Source: Candidatus Accumulibacter similis
GTDB taxonomy: Bacteria; Pseudomonadota; Gammaproteobacteria; Burkholderiales; Rhodocyclaceae
Assembly: GCA_013347225.1 (NCBI GenBank)
Contig: CP054595.1
Location: forward strand, 1,240,001-1,304,000
Length of the DNA: 64,000 nucleotides
Direction of reading: 5' to 3'
Shown here one piece after another: positions 37,857-46,529 of this stretch. Under the pieces are notes generated by a model. The model worked only from the letters and a program-made list of their open reading frames with translations. It searched no databases and was not told the origin of the DNA. Made by a program: the position numbers and the translations under genes. Every line of letters begins with the position of its first letter. Within the stretch, counting starts at the first letter, position 1.

Positions 37857-38495
37857 ATGGTGCTCACCGCAGTCGTTGTACGCATGCTGGAGAAGTTCGG
37901 CGGTGCTGGCCGCCGCTGGCAAAGAAACCACCGGCAGGAGGTGGCTCGCGGGCTGCTCGCCGGCGCGTGTCTGCTGCTGGCGATGCCGGCACTGGCGGTG
38001 GAGTCAGCCGATGCGCCAGTTGCCGCCGCCGGCGTCACCGACACTGCCGGCCGGGGCGCGCCGGAATCCAGGGCGAGTGATCGCTTCTATTTCCAGACGA
38101 GTCTATACACAGCGCATTTTCATCCCGACGACGAGCACAACAACTCGCAGAAGCTCGTCTATGCCGAATGGCGGTTGGCGCAGCGGTGGCTGGAGGGGCA
38201 GTTGTTTGTCGGCGGATCATATTTCGACAACTCTTTCAGTCAGTCATCCCAGTTCGTCTTTGCGGGTCTGCTCTGGCGACCCGTCGAATCGCGGCAGGAA
38301 CTCTATTTCAAGGTTGCCGCGGGTGTCGTCCACGGCTACAAGGGGGAATATCAGGACAAGATTCCCTTCAACGGTTCCGGCTATGCCCCGGCCATCATCC
38401 CGGCGGTCGGCTATTGCTACCAGCGCCTGTGCAGCGAGTTTGTGCTGATCGGCTCCGCGGGAGCCATGTTGACCCTCGGGGTGACCGTGCCATGA
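37857..38495 (+). CDS. Exported, probably outer-membrane beta-barrel protein
   Basis: The 212-residue protein has a long N-terminal export signal (hydrophobic core RGLLAGACLLLAMPALAVE at about residues 31-49). The mature part, rich in aromatic residues and alternating strands, contains FYFQTSLYTAHFHPDDEHN, LFVGGSYFDNSFSQSSQFVF and ELYFKVAAGVVHGYKG. Its end (FVLIGSAGAMLTLGVTVP) is strand-like. This looks like a small beta-barrel of the PagP-like or lipid A-modifying type; some relatives are annotated, doubtfully, as glycerol-3-phosphate transporters. No enzymatic residues can be assigned by eye. Confidence 0.75.
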   Translation: MVLTAVVVRMLEKFGGAGRRWQRNHRQEVARGLLAGACLLLAMPALAVESADAPVAAAGVTDTAGRGAPESRASDRFYFQTSLYTAHFHPDDEHNNSQKLVYAEWRLAQRWLEGQLFVGGSYFDNSFSQSSQFVFAGLLWRPVESRQELYFKVAAGVVHGYKGEYQDKIPFNGSGYAPAIIPAVGYCYQRLCSEFVLIGSAGAMLTLGVTVP

Positions 38496-38925
38496 TGGCG
38501 AAGCTGCCCTCTGCTTTGGCTTCTGGTTGTGGCGCTTGTCAGACGAGTTCGGGGACCGCCCGCGATGCGGCTGATCGACCGGTGCGTGTGCCAATTGGCG
38601 AACGCGCCGGCCATGATGGGACGGCGGCACCCTGGAGTTCGCAGCGCTGGATCACCACCCGCTGATCTCCTTTCCCTGCTGCAGTCGCCCGGCGCGGTCG
38701 CCGCGCGTGCTCGGGCAAGCGCCACGTCGTGGCCGCGCGTGCCGGGAGAGCCAATTCACCGTCTGCCGTTCGGGGTCGGCAGCGAAGCGTCGCCATGGCA
38801 CCGGCCGGCGGCGATGCGGCGGCGCACAATCACCGCCGGCGGAAATGGATTAGAATCAGCCGACAAAGAGAAACGACAAAGGCTCGCCGCCAAGCAGCGG
38901 CGGTCGCGGCACCGGAGGAGACGAG
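38496..38925. other. Intergenic region before the acyl-CoA ligase operon
   Basis: No supported gene is visible in these 430 bases on either strand. A TAGAAT -10-like hexamer at 38851-38856 and the following GGAGGAG Shine-Dalgarno are the only likely elements, placing the operon promoter near its right end. Confidence 0.45.
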
Positions 38926-40884
38926 ATGCCGGAGATGGCTTCCGGGCAGGCGCTGGATACCTTCCCGCGTCTGCTGGTCGAGCATGCGCGGGTGCGCGGC
39001 GGCAAGCCGGCGATGCGCGAGAAGGACCTGGGTATCTGGCAGTGCTGGACCTGGCACGATGTCGCCGAGGAGGTGCGCTCGCTCGCCAGCGGTCTGGCCG
39101 AGATGGGTCTGCGGCGCGGCGACAATCTGGCGATCGTCGGCGACAACCGGCCGCGCATGTACATGATGATGACCGCCGTGCAGTGTCTCGGCGGCGTACC
39201 GGTACCGCTCTACCAGGACGCGGTGGCGAACGAGATGCTCTTCGCGCTGCTCGACGCCGAGGTGCGCTTCGTTTTCGTCGAGGATCAGGAGCAGGTCGAC
39301 AAGCTGCTCGAGATCCGTGACCAGCTGCCGCTGCTCGAGCACATCTTCTACGACGATGCGCGCGGCATGCGCCATTACACGCTGCCGTGCATCCACGACG
39401 TCCGCGAGCTGGTGGCGATGGGGCGCGTGCACAACCGCAACCACCCGGACCTGCTGGCGCACGAAATCGCCGCCGGTGCCGCCGACGACGTCAGCGTCAT
39501 GCTGTACACCTCGGGGACCACCGGCAAGCCGAAGGGGGTTCGTCTGACGCATGCGGCCTTCATCAGTGCCGCGCGTGGCGGCGCCGCTTTCGATCATCTG
39601 CGTGCCGACGACGACATTCTGTCGTACCTGCCGATGGCCTGGGTCGGCGACCACCTGTTTTCCTTCGCACAGGCGATGGTCACCGGTTTCACGATCAACT
39701 GCCCGGAGTCGGCCGAGACGGTGATGAACGATCTGCGCGAGATCGGCCCGACCTATTACTTTGCCCCGCCACGGGTGTTCGAGAACCTGTTGACGCAGGT
39801 GATGATCCGCATGGAGGACGCCAGCCGGATCAAACAGAAGATGTTTCACTTCTTCATGGCGGTTGCTCGTCGCAGCGGCGCCGAGATTCTCGACCGGCAG
39901 CCGGTGTCGCTGCTCGACCGCATCCTCTACGCGCTGGGCGACGTGCTCGTCTATGGTCCGCTGAAGAACGTGCTCGGCATGAGCCGCATCCGCGTCGCGT
40001 ATACCGCCGGTGCGGCGATCGGACCGGACCTGTTCCGCTTCTATCGCTCGATCGGCATCAACCTGAAGCAGCTCTACGGCCAGACCGAAACCTGCGCCTA
40101 CGTCTGTCTGCAGCCTGACGGCCAGATCCGTTTCGACAGCGTCGGCAAGCCGGCGCCGGGAGTCGAGGTGAAGATCGCCGACAACGGCGAGATCCTGGTG
40201 CGCGGCCCGATGCTGCTCAAGGAGTACTACAAGCGCCCCGACGCGACGGCCGAGGCGATCAATGCCGAAGGTTATTTCATGACCGGTGACGCCGGCCTGT
40301 TCGACGCCGATGGCCACCTGAAGATCATCGATCGCGCCAAGGACGTCGGCAGGATGGCCAACGGGGCGATGTACGCGCCAAACTACATCGAGAACAAGCT
40401 CAAGTTCTTTCCCTACATCAAGGAAGCGGTGGTCTTCGGTGACCGGCGCGAGATGGTCTGCGCCTTCATCAACATCGACGTCGGTGCCGTCGGCAACTGG
40501 GCCGAGCGCCGCGGCATCGCCTATGCCGGCTACACCGACCTGGCCGCCAAGGCAGAGGTGTACGGACTGATCGAGGAGTGCATCGAGAAGGCGAATGCCG
40601 AGCTGCTGCGCGAAGGGCCGCTCGCAGATTCGCAGATTCACCGTTTCCTCATCCTGCACAAGGAACTCGACCCGGACGACGACGAGTTGACGCGGACGCG
40701 CAAGGTGCGCCGCAACTTCGTCGCCGAGAAGTACGCGCCGCTGATCGACGCGCTCTACGGCGGCCGGAGCAGCCAGTACATCGAGACCGCAGTCAAGTTC
40801 GAGGATGGCCGGCAGGGCAGGGTGGCCGCCGATCTGGCGATCCGTGATCCGAAGACCTTTCCGGTCGAGCGGAGGGTCGCCTGA
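38926..40884 (+). CDS. AMP-dependent acyl-CoA synthetase (long-chain fatty acid:CoA ligase type)
   Basis: This 652-residue ligase activates a carboxylic acid as a CoA thioester. It has the P-loop SVMLYTSGTTGKPKG near residue 191, LYGQTETCAY near 383, EGYFMTGDAGLFDADGHLKIIDRAKD (in part) near 445, and a late RTRKVRRNF segment with the region of the catalytic lysine. Its length and DVLVYGPLKNVLG stretch fit the long-chain or bulky-acid group, as found next to Liv-type transporters. GGAGGAG precedes the ATG at 38926. The stop overlaps the livG ATG by one base, so the gene is part of the transporter operon. Confidence 0.92.
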   Translation: MPEMASGQALDTFPRLLVEHARVRGGKPAMREKDLGIWQCWTWHDVAEEVRSLASGLAEMGLRRGDNLAIVGDNRPRMYMMMTAVQCLGGVPVPLYQDAVANEMLFALLDAEVRFVFVEDQEQVDKLLEIRDQLPLLEHIFYDDARGMRHYTLPCIHDVRELVAMGRVHNRNHPDLLAHEIAAGAADDVSVMLYTSGTTGKPKGVRLTHAAFISAARGGAAFDHLRADDDILSYLPMAWVGDHLFSFAQAMVTGFTINCPESAETVMNDLREIGPTYYFAPPRVFENLLTQVMIRMEDASRIKQKMFHFFMAVARRSGAEILDRQPVSLLDRILYALGDVLVYGPLKNVLGMSRIRVAYTAGAAIGPDLFRFYRSIGINLKQLYGQTETCAYVCLQPDGQIRFDSVGKPAPGVEVKIADNGEILVRGPMLLKEYYKRPDATAEAINAEGYFMTGDAGLFDADGHLKIIDRAKDVGRMANGAMYAPNYIENKLKFFPYIKEAVVFGDRREMVCAFINIDVGAVGNWAERRGIAYAGYTDLAAKAEVYGLIEECIEKANAELLREGPLADSQIHRFLILHKELDPDDDELTRTRKVRRNFVAEKYAPLIDALYGGRSSQYIETAVKFEDGRQGRVAADLAIRDPKTFPVERRVA

Positions 40885-41666
40885 TGGGCCGTGTATCCGG
40901 CGAGGTCATCCTCGACCTGAACAACGTTTCGCTCGCCTTCGGTGGTGTCAAGGCGCTGACCGACATCTCCTTCGACGTGCGCGAGCACGAGATCCGCGCC
41001 ATCATTGGCCCGAACGGCGCCGGCAAGAGTTCGATGCTGAACGTCATCAACGGTGTCTATCGGCCGCAGCAGGGGGAGATCATCCTGCGCGGCCAGCGCT
41101 TCGCGCGCATGAACCCGTACAAGGCGGCGCGGGCCGGCATCTCGCGCACCTTCCAGAACATCGCGCTGTTCAAGGGGATGAGCGTCATCGACAATCTGAT
41201 GACCGGGCGCAATCTGAAAATCCGCAGCAACCTGCTGCAGCAGGCCTTCTGGTGGGGTCCGGCGCAACGCGAGGAACTGGCGCATCGTGCCAAGGTAGAG
41301 GAGGTGATCGATTTCCTCGAGATCCAGCACATCCGCAAGACGCCGGTCGGCCGCCTGCCCTACGGCCTGCAGAAGCGTGTCGATCTCGGCCGCGCGCTGG
41401 CGATGGAGCCGAGCATCCTGCTCCTCGACGAGCCGATGGCCGGGATGAACGTCGAGGAGAAGCAGGACATGTGTCGCTTCATCCTCGACGTCAATGACCA
41501 GTTCGGGACGACGATCATCCTCATCGAGCACGACATGGGCGTCGTGATGGACATCTCCGACCGCGTCGTGGTGCTGGACTACGGGCGCAAGATCGGCGAT
41601 GGCGTTCCCGACGAGGTACGCGCCAACCGGGAAGTGATCAGCGCCTACCTGGGCGCGAGCCACTGA
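40884..41666 (+). CDS. livG: Liv-type ABC transporter ATP-binding protein (LivG)
   Basis: The 260-residue ATPase has Walker A GPNGAGKSS near residue 42 and the LivG-type SRTFQNIALFKGMSV Q-loop region. The signature is in LPYGLQKRVDLGRAL (YGLQKR in place of SGGQ), with Walker B ILLLDEPMAGM and the switch histidine in IEHDMGVVMDISD. This belongs to the branched-chain amino acid (HAAT) transporter family. It overlaps the ligase stop and precedes livH after 12 bases. The unusual signature still has the glycine, and related LivG-type ATPases also carry this variant. Confidence 0.95.
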   Translation: MGRVSGEVILDLNNVSLAFGGVKALTDISFDVREHEIRAIIGPNGAGKSSMLNVINGVYRPQQGEIILRGQRFARMNPYKAARAGISRTFQNIALFKGMSVIDNLMTGRNLKIRSNLLQQAFWWGPAQREELAHRAKVEEVIDFLEIQHIRKTPVGRLPYGLQKRVDLGRALAMEPSILLLDEPMAGMNVEEKQDMCRFILDVNDQFGTTIILIEHDMGVVMDISDRVVVLDYGRKIGDGVPDEVRANREVISAYLGASH

Positions 41667-41678
41667 GGAGCGAAGGAC

Positions 41679-42608
41679 ATGGGTTTCCTCATCGAGACGC
41701 TGATCGGCGGCCTGATGGCCGGCATGCTCTACTCGCTCGTCGCGCTGGGTTTCGTGCTCATTTTCAAGGCGTCGGGAGTGTTCAACTTCGCGCAGGGGGC
41801 GATGGTGCTCTTCGCGGCGCTGGCGATGGCGCGCCTGTCGGCCTGGATTCCGGAATGGCTGGGGATCGACAGCCGGCTGCTGGCGAATGGCATCGCGTTC
41901 ATCCTCAGCGCTGCACTGATGTTCGTCGTCGCCTGGCTGATCGAGCGCCTCGTCCTGCGACACCTGGTCAACCAGGATGGTGCGACGCTGCTGATGGCCA
42001 CCCTCGGCATCGCCTACGTCCTCGAGGGGGTCGGCAGCAGCATCTTCGGCAGCGACATCTACAAGATCGACGTTGGTATGCCGAAGGAGCCGGTGATGAT
42101 CCTCGAGGCAAGCATCGAGGGCGGTCTGCTGATCAACAAGGAGGACTTCGTCGCCGCCCTGGTCGCCGCGCTGCTGGTCGGCACGCTCTGGCTCTTCTTC
42201 CAGAAGACGGCCACCGGGCGTGCCCTGCGCGCGGTCGCCGACGACCATCAGGCGGCGCAGTCGATCGGCATCGCGCTCAATCGCATCTGGGTCATCGTCT
42301 GGTGCGTCGCCGGGCTGGTGGCGCTGGTTGCGGGCATCATCTGGGGATCGAAGCTGGGCGTCCAGTTCTCGCTGGCGACGGTGGCGTTGCGCGGGCTGCC
42401 GGTGGTCATTCTCGGCGGTCTGACGTCGATTCCCGGGGCGATCATCGGCGGCCTGATCATCGGTGTCGGCGAGAAGCTGTCGGAGGTCTATCTCGGCCCG
42501 CTGATCGGCGGCGGCATCGAGATCTGGTTCGCCTATCAGCTGGCGCTGGTCTTTCTCCTGTTCAGGCCGCAGGGGCTGTTCGGCGAGAAGATCATCGACC
42601 GCGTCTAA
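41679..42608 (+). CDS. livH: Liv-type ABC transporter permease (LivH)
   Basis: This 309-residue inner-membrane permease has about eight helices and the LivH hallmarks GLMAGMLYSLVALGFVLIFKASGVFNFAQGAMV (in part), GRALRAVADDHQAAQSIGI (the coupling loop) and the C-terminal LFRPQGLFGEKI. It forms the membrane channel together with LivM. The gene is 12 bases after livG and 15 before livM. Confidence 0.95.
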   Translation: MGFLIETLIGGLMAGMLYSLVALGFVLIFKASGVFNFAQGAMVLFAALAMARLSAWIPEWLGIDSRLLANGIAFILSAALMFVVAWLIERLVLRHLVNQDGATLLMATLGIAYVLEGVGSSIFGSDIYKIDVGMPKEPVMILEASIEGGLLINKEDFVAALVAALLVGTLWLFFQKTATGRALRAVADDHQAAQSIGIALNRIWVIVWCVAGLVALVAGIIWGSKLGVQFSLATVALRGLPVVILGGLTSIPGAIIGGLIIGVGEKLSEVYLGPLIGGGIEIWFAYQLALVFLLFRPQGLFGEKIIDRV

Positions 42609-42623
42609 CCGGGGAGCGAGCGC

Positions 42624-43700
42624 GTGCTGTACAGAGAAAACGGTCAGTTCAGGATTTCCTACGCCGCCGACCAGCAAATCTTTCCGATTGCCCAGGATCG
42701 CTGGGCGATTCTCGCCATCGTCGTCTTCGCCTACGTCGGCGTGCCGCTGCTGGTCGACGAGTATCTCTTCCGGGCCATCCTGATTCCATTCCTGATCCTG
42801 TCGCTGGCGGCGATCGGCGTCAACATCCTGGTTGGCTACTGCGGTCAGATCACCCTCGGTGCCGGTGCCTTCATGGCCGTCGGCGCCTATGCCGCGTACA
42901 ACTTCCACATTCGCATCGACGGTCTGCCGCTGCTCGTTTCCTTCCTGCTGGGCGGCTGCACGGCGGCGGCCGTCGGCATCGTCTTCGGCATTCCGAGCCT
43001 GCGCGTTCGCGGCCTCTATCTGGCTGTGGCGACGCTCGCCGCGCAGTTCTTCACCGACTGGGTGTTCCTGCGCGTTCCGTGGTTCACCAACAACTCGTCC
43101 TCGGGGTCGGTCTCGGTCGCCAACCTGCAGATTCTCTCCTGGCACATCGAGACGCCGGTCGACAAGTACCTGCTCTGCCTGACGGTCCTGGTGCTCCTGG
43201 CGCTGCTGGCGAAGAACATGACGCGTTGCGCGATCGGCCGGCAGTGGATGGCGATCCGCGACATGGACGTGGCGGCCGAGGTGATCGGCATCCGGCCGCT
43301 CTCTGCCAAGCTCTCGGCCTTTGCCGTCAGCTCCTTTTTCGTCGGCACGGCTGGCGCGCTCTGGGGTTTCGTTCACCTGGCGTCGTGGGAACCGGCAGCG
43401 TTCTCCGTCGACCGTTCTTTCCAGTTGCTGTTCATGGTGATCATCGGTGGCCTCGGATCGGTCATGGGCAGTTTCTTCGGTGCCGCCTTCATCGTCATCC
43501 TGCCGATCGCGCTCAACCAGTTCCTGCCGGCGATCGGCAGCGTCTTCGGCATCGGCATATCGACCGCCGGCGTGTCGCACGCCGAATTGATCATCTTCGG
43601 CGCGCTGATCATCTTTTTCCTGATCAAGGAGCCGCATGGCATCGCCCGCATGTGGTCGACCGCCAGGGAGAAATTGCGACTCTGGCCTTTTCCGCATTGA
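42624..43700 (+). CDS. livM: Liv-type ABC transporter permease (LivM)
   Basis: This 358-residue permease partners LivH. It has the LivM-type NILVGYCGQITLGAGAFMAVGAY, GIPSLRVRGLYLAVATLAAQF, the IRDMDVAAEVIGI coupling loop and IIGGLGSVMGSFFGAA. The start is GTG at 42624 behind GGGGAG. A long N-terminal cytosolic stretch of about 30 residues (LYRENGQFRISYAADQQIFP) is present and seen in this LivM subgroup. It is followed by the binding-protein gene after 88 bases. Confidence 0.95.
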   Translation: MLYRENGQFRISYAADQQIFPIAQDRWAILAIVVFAYVGVPLLVDEYLFRAILIPFLILSLAAIGVNILVGYCGQITLGAGAFMAVGAYAAYNFHIRIDGLPLLVSFLLGGCTAAAVGIVFGIPSLRVRGLYLAVATLAAQFFTDWVFLRVPWFTNNSSSGSVSVANLQILSWHIETPVDKYLLCLTVLVLLALLAKNMTRCAIGRQWMAIRDMDVAAEVIGIRPLSAKLSAFAVSSFFVGTAGALWGFVHLASWEPAAFSVDRSFQLLFMVIIGGLGSVMGSFFGAAFIVILPIALNQFLPAIGSVFGIGISTAGVSHAELIIFGALIIFFLIKEPHGIARMWSTAREKLRLWPFPH

Positions 43701-43788
43701 TGGCAGGGCGATACGCTCCTGCCCGTTGCCGCGTCACCATGGCGCATTGCTGGACCTGCTACGCTCATTACAACTCGAGGAGACATCA

Positions 43789-45123
43789 ATGAAACTGCAG
43801 CAACTCGTTCTGGCGGCTTCGGCGGCGCTTGCGCTGTCGTCGCTGGTGACTGCGCCGCCCGCTTTGGCGCAGGCAAAGGAACAGTTCTTTCCGGTGCTCG
43901 TCTACCGCACCGGTGCCTATGCGACCAACGGCCAGCAGTGGGCCAATGGCTACATCGACTATCTGAAGCTGGTCAATGTCAAGGGCGGGATCAACGGCGT
44001 CAGGATCAGCTTCGAGGAATGCGAGACGGCTTACGCGACGGACCGTGGCGTCGAATGCTACGAGCGCCTCAAGGGCAAGGGTGGCGGTGCGACGGTCTTT
44101 CAGCCCCTGTCGACCGGGATCACCTTCGCCCTGACGGAGAAGGCGCCGGTCGACAGGATCCCGCTGATCACGGCCGGTTACGGGCGCAGCGAATCACAGA
44201 ACGGGGCCGTCTTCAGCTGGAACTTTCCGCTCCTCGGAACCTATTGGGTCGGTGCCGATGTCGCCATCCAGCACATTGCGAAGAAGGAGGGCGGTATCGC
44301 CAAGCTGAAGGGCAAGAAGATCGCGCTGGTGTATCACGACAGCCCGTACGGCAAGGAGCCGATCCCGATCCTGCAGGAACTCGGCAAGACCCACGGTTTC
44401 GACGTGCAACTGCTGCCGGTGGCACATCCGGGCGTCGAGCAGAAGGCCACCTGGTTGCAGATCAGGCAGCAGAAGCCGGACTATGTCCTGCTTTGGGGAT
44501 GGGGCGTGATGAATTCGACCGCCTTGCGTGAGGCGCAGTCGACCGGCTATCCGCGCGACCGGATGATCAGCATCTGGTGGGCCGGCGCCGAGCCCGACGT
44601 CAAGGACGTCGCCGAGGGCGCCAAGGGCTACAGCGCGATGACCCTGCAGCACGGTGCCGAACCCGGCTCGAAAGTGGCCAAGGAGATCCTCGACCTGGTC
44701 CATGCCAAGGGACAGGGTACCGGTCCGAAGGAAGAGGTGGGCAATGTGCTCTACATGCGTGGCCTGATCTCGGCGATGCTCGGCGTCGAAGGCGTGCGCA
44801 AGGCGCAGGAGCGTTACGGCAAGGGCAAGGTGATGACCGGCGAGCAGGTGCGCTGGGGCCTCGAAAACCTCAATCTCGACCAGAAGACACTCGATGCGAT
44901 GGGTTTTGCCGGCGTCATGCGGCCGGTACAGACCTCCTGCCTCGACCACATGGGATCGTCCTGGGTGCGGGTCCATACCTGGAACGGCAGCAAGTGGGAA
45001 TTCACTTCGGACTGGTACCAGGCCGACGAGAAGGTGATCCGGCCGATGGTGATGCTCGCTTCGGCCAAGTACGCCGACGAGAAGAAGATCAAGCCGCGTA
45101 CTCCCGAGGAATGCAAGAAGTAG
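43789..45123 (+). CDS. livK: Liv-type periplasmic substrate-binding protein (LivK)
   Basis: This 444-residue type I periplasmic binding protein has a signal peptide (LVLAASAALALSSLVTAPPALA, cleavage about residue 27). Its body shows the HAAT pattern: FPVLVYRTGAYATNGQQWANGY, GGINGVRISFEECETAYATDRGVECYERL (in part), YHDSPYGKEPIPILQEL and DYVLLWGWGVMNSTALREAQ. It captures the substrate for LivHM; members in ligase-linked operons often bind hydrophobic or aromatic acids rather than amino acids. A GAGGAG Shine-Dalgarno lies ahead of the ATG at 43789. Confidence 0.93.
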   Translation: MKLQQLVLAASAALALSSLVTAPPALAQAKEQFFPVLVYRTGAYATNGQQWANGYIDYLKLVNVKGGINGVRISFEECETAYATDRGVECYERLKGKGGGATVFQPLSTGITFALTEKAPVDRIPLITAGYGRSESQNGAVFSWNFPLLGTYWVGADVAIQHIAKKEGGIAKLKGKKIALVYHDSPYGKEPIPILQELGKTHGFDVQLLPVAHPGVEQKATWLQIRQQKPDYVLLWGWGVMNSTALREAQSTGYPRDRMISIWWAGAEPDVKDVAEGAKGYSAMTLQHGAEPGSKVAKEILDLVHAKGQGTGPKEEVGNVLYMRGLISAMLGVEGVRKAQERYGKGKVMTGEQVRWGLENLNLDQKTLDAMGFAGVMRPVQTSCLDHMGSSWVRVHTWNGSKWEFTSDWYQADEKVIRPMVMLASAKYADEKKIKPRTPEECKK

Positions 45124-45132
45124 TCCGCAGAC

Positions 45133-45187
45133 CCGCCCGGCCGCGGGTCGATGCCCGGTCCGCCCGCGTCGCGGGCCGGCCGGGCGG
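45133..45187. repeat. Stable inverted repeat between livK and livF
   Basis: CCGCCCGGCC (45133-45142) pairs exactly with GGCCGGGCGG (45178-45187) across a GC-rich loop. The stem starts 10 bases after the livK stop. No T-run follows. It is well placed to protect the 3' end of livK mRNA or to reduce readthrough, as stems after binding-protein genes often do. Confidence 0.6.
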
Positions 45188-45208
45188 CAACAGGAGAGCA
45201 GGCGCGTC

Positions 45209-46021
45209 ATGAGCACCGACAACATCCTTCTCCGGGTCAACAGCATCGAGGTGATCTACAACCATGTGATCCTCGTCCTCAAGGGGGTTTCGTTCAACGT
45301 TCCGGAGGGCGGCATTGTTGCCCTGCTCGGCGGCAATGGCGCCGGCAAGACGACCACCCTGCGCGCCGTGAGCAACCTGTTGCGTGGCGAGCGCGGTGCG
45401 GTGACCAAGGGCACGATCAATCTGCGTGATGAACGGATCGAGGCGTTGACGCCGGCGGAACTGGTGCGGCGGGGTGTCATCCAGGTGATGGAGGGGCGAC
45501 ACTGCTTTGCCCACTTGACGGTCGAGGAGAACCTGCTGACCGGAGCCTACGCGCGCCGCGACGGCAAGGCGGCGATCGCGCAGACGCTGGACAAGGTCTA
45601 CTGCTATTTTCCGCGGCTGAAGACGCGGCGCGGCAGCCAGGCCGCCTACACCTCGGGCGGTGAGCAGCAGATGTGCGCCATCGGCCGGGCGCTGATGGCC
45701 AGTCCGCGAATGGTTCTGCTCGACGAACCGTCGATGGGCCTGGCGCCGCAGATCGTCGACGAGCTGTTCGCCATCGTCAGGGATCTGAATGAGAAGGAGG
45801 GCGTGACCTTCCTGCTGGCCGAACAGAACACCAACATGGCGCTGCGCTACGCCGATTTCGGCTACATTTTGGAGAATGGCCGCGTCGTGATGGAAGGCGC
45901 GGCCGGCGATCTGGCAGCCAACGAAGACGTCAAGGAGTTCTATCTCGGTCTGTCGTCGGGTGGGCGCAAGAGCTTCCGCGACGTCAAGCACTATCGCCGC
46001 CGCAAGCGCTGGCTGTCCTGA
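45209..46021 (+). CDS. livF: Liv-type ABC transporter ATP-binding protein (LivF)
   Basis: The 270-residue second ATPase has Walker A GGNGAGKTT near residue 41, the LivF-type VIQVMEGRHCFAHLTVEENL segment, the signature YTSGGEQQM, Walker B VLLDEPSMGLAPQIVDELF and the switch region LLAEQNTNMAL. The tail (SSGGRKSFRDVKHYRRRKRW) is basic. Together with LivG, LivH, LivM and LivK this makes the transporter complete. It starts after an AGGAGAG Shine-Dalgarno following the inverted repeat. Confidence 0.95.
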   Translation: MSTDNILLRVNSIEVIYNHVILVLKGVSFNVPEGGIVALLGGNGAGKTTTLRAVSNLLRGERGAVTKGTINLRDERIEALTPAELVRRGVIQVMEGRHCFAHLTVEENLLTGAYARRDGKAAIAQTLDKVYCYFPRLKTRRGSQAAYTSGGEQQMCAIGRALMASPRMVLLDEPSMGLAPQIVDELFAIVRDLNEKEGVTFLLAEQNTNMALRYADFGYILENGRVVMEGAAGDLAANEDVKEFYLGLSSGGRKSFRDVKHYRRRKRWLS

Positions 46022-46025
46022 GGCG

Positions 46026-46529
46026 ATGAGCGGCATGTGCAAGGCGACGGGCGCGTTTCTCGGCGTGCTCCTGCTGGCCGGCCCATTCCTCGCCGGTGCC
46101 GCGCCAGCGGCGGCCGGCGAGCGCCGGGCGCCGCAAGCTGGCGACTGCGTGATCCTGCGCGAAGGGGGCAGTGGCTGGCTGCTGAAGGCGCCGACCTACT
46201 GGCTGCGTGGTACCATCGACCGGCTCGTACGCGAGCGCAGGATGGCCGGCATCTGCCCGCTGCTCGGCAAGCCCAGCGCGGCCTACACGCGTGCCGACCA
46301 CGCGCAGGTGGCGGCGGCGATGCCGTGCGTGGCGAACGCGGCGGATGTCGGCGAGGTCGACGTGCTGCGGGTGCACGTGCTGGTCGATGCCTGGGAGACG
46401 CCGTGGTCACACCAGGGCAGTCCTCCCGGCTGGCTGTTCCGCGGGCAGTTCCTCGACCAGACGCTGCACAGGGGGATGGTGATCGACATGGATGCCAGCT
46501 GGCTCGAGTTCTGCGAGGAGCGATCGTGA
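46026..46529 (+). CDS. Small secreted protein within the liv operon
   Basis: I do not recognise this 167-residue protein. It has a signal peptide (ATGAFLGVLLLAGPFLAGAAPAAA) and a mature part of about 135 residues with cysteines in GDCVILREG, GICPLLGKP, MPCVANA and EFCEERS, which could form disulfides. It starts four bases after livF and its stop overlaps the GTG of the CoA-transferase gene (GTGA), so it belongs to the operon. A periplasmic accessory to uptake is an inference from position only. Confidence 0.75.
   Translation: MSGMCKATGAFLGVLLLAGPFLAGAAPAAAGERRAPQAGDCVILREGGSGWLLKAPTYWLRGTIDRLVRERRMAGICPLLGKPSAAYTRADHAQVAAAMPCVANAADVGEVDVLRVHVLVDAWETPWSHQGSPPGWLFRGQFLDQTLHRGMVIDMDASWLEFCEERS

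Noticed and set aside
40755..43697. A 980-codon open frame on the minus strand across the liv operon
   Set aside because: Low-complexity Asp/Arg/Gln-rich translation opposite intact transporter genes; no start signal or motif.
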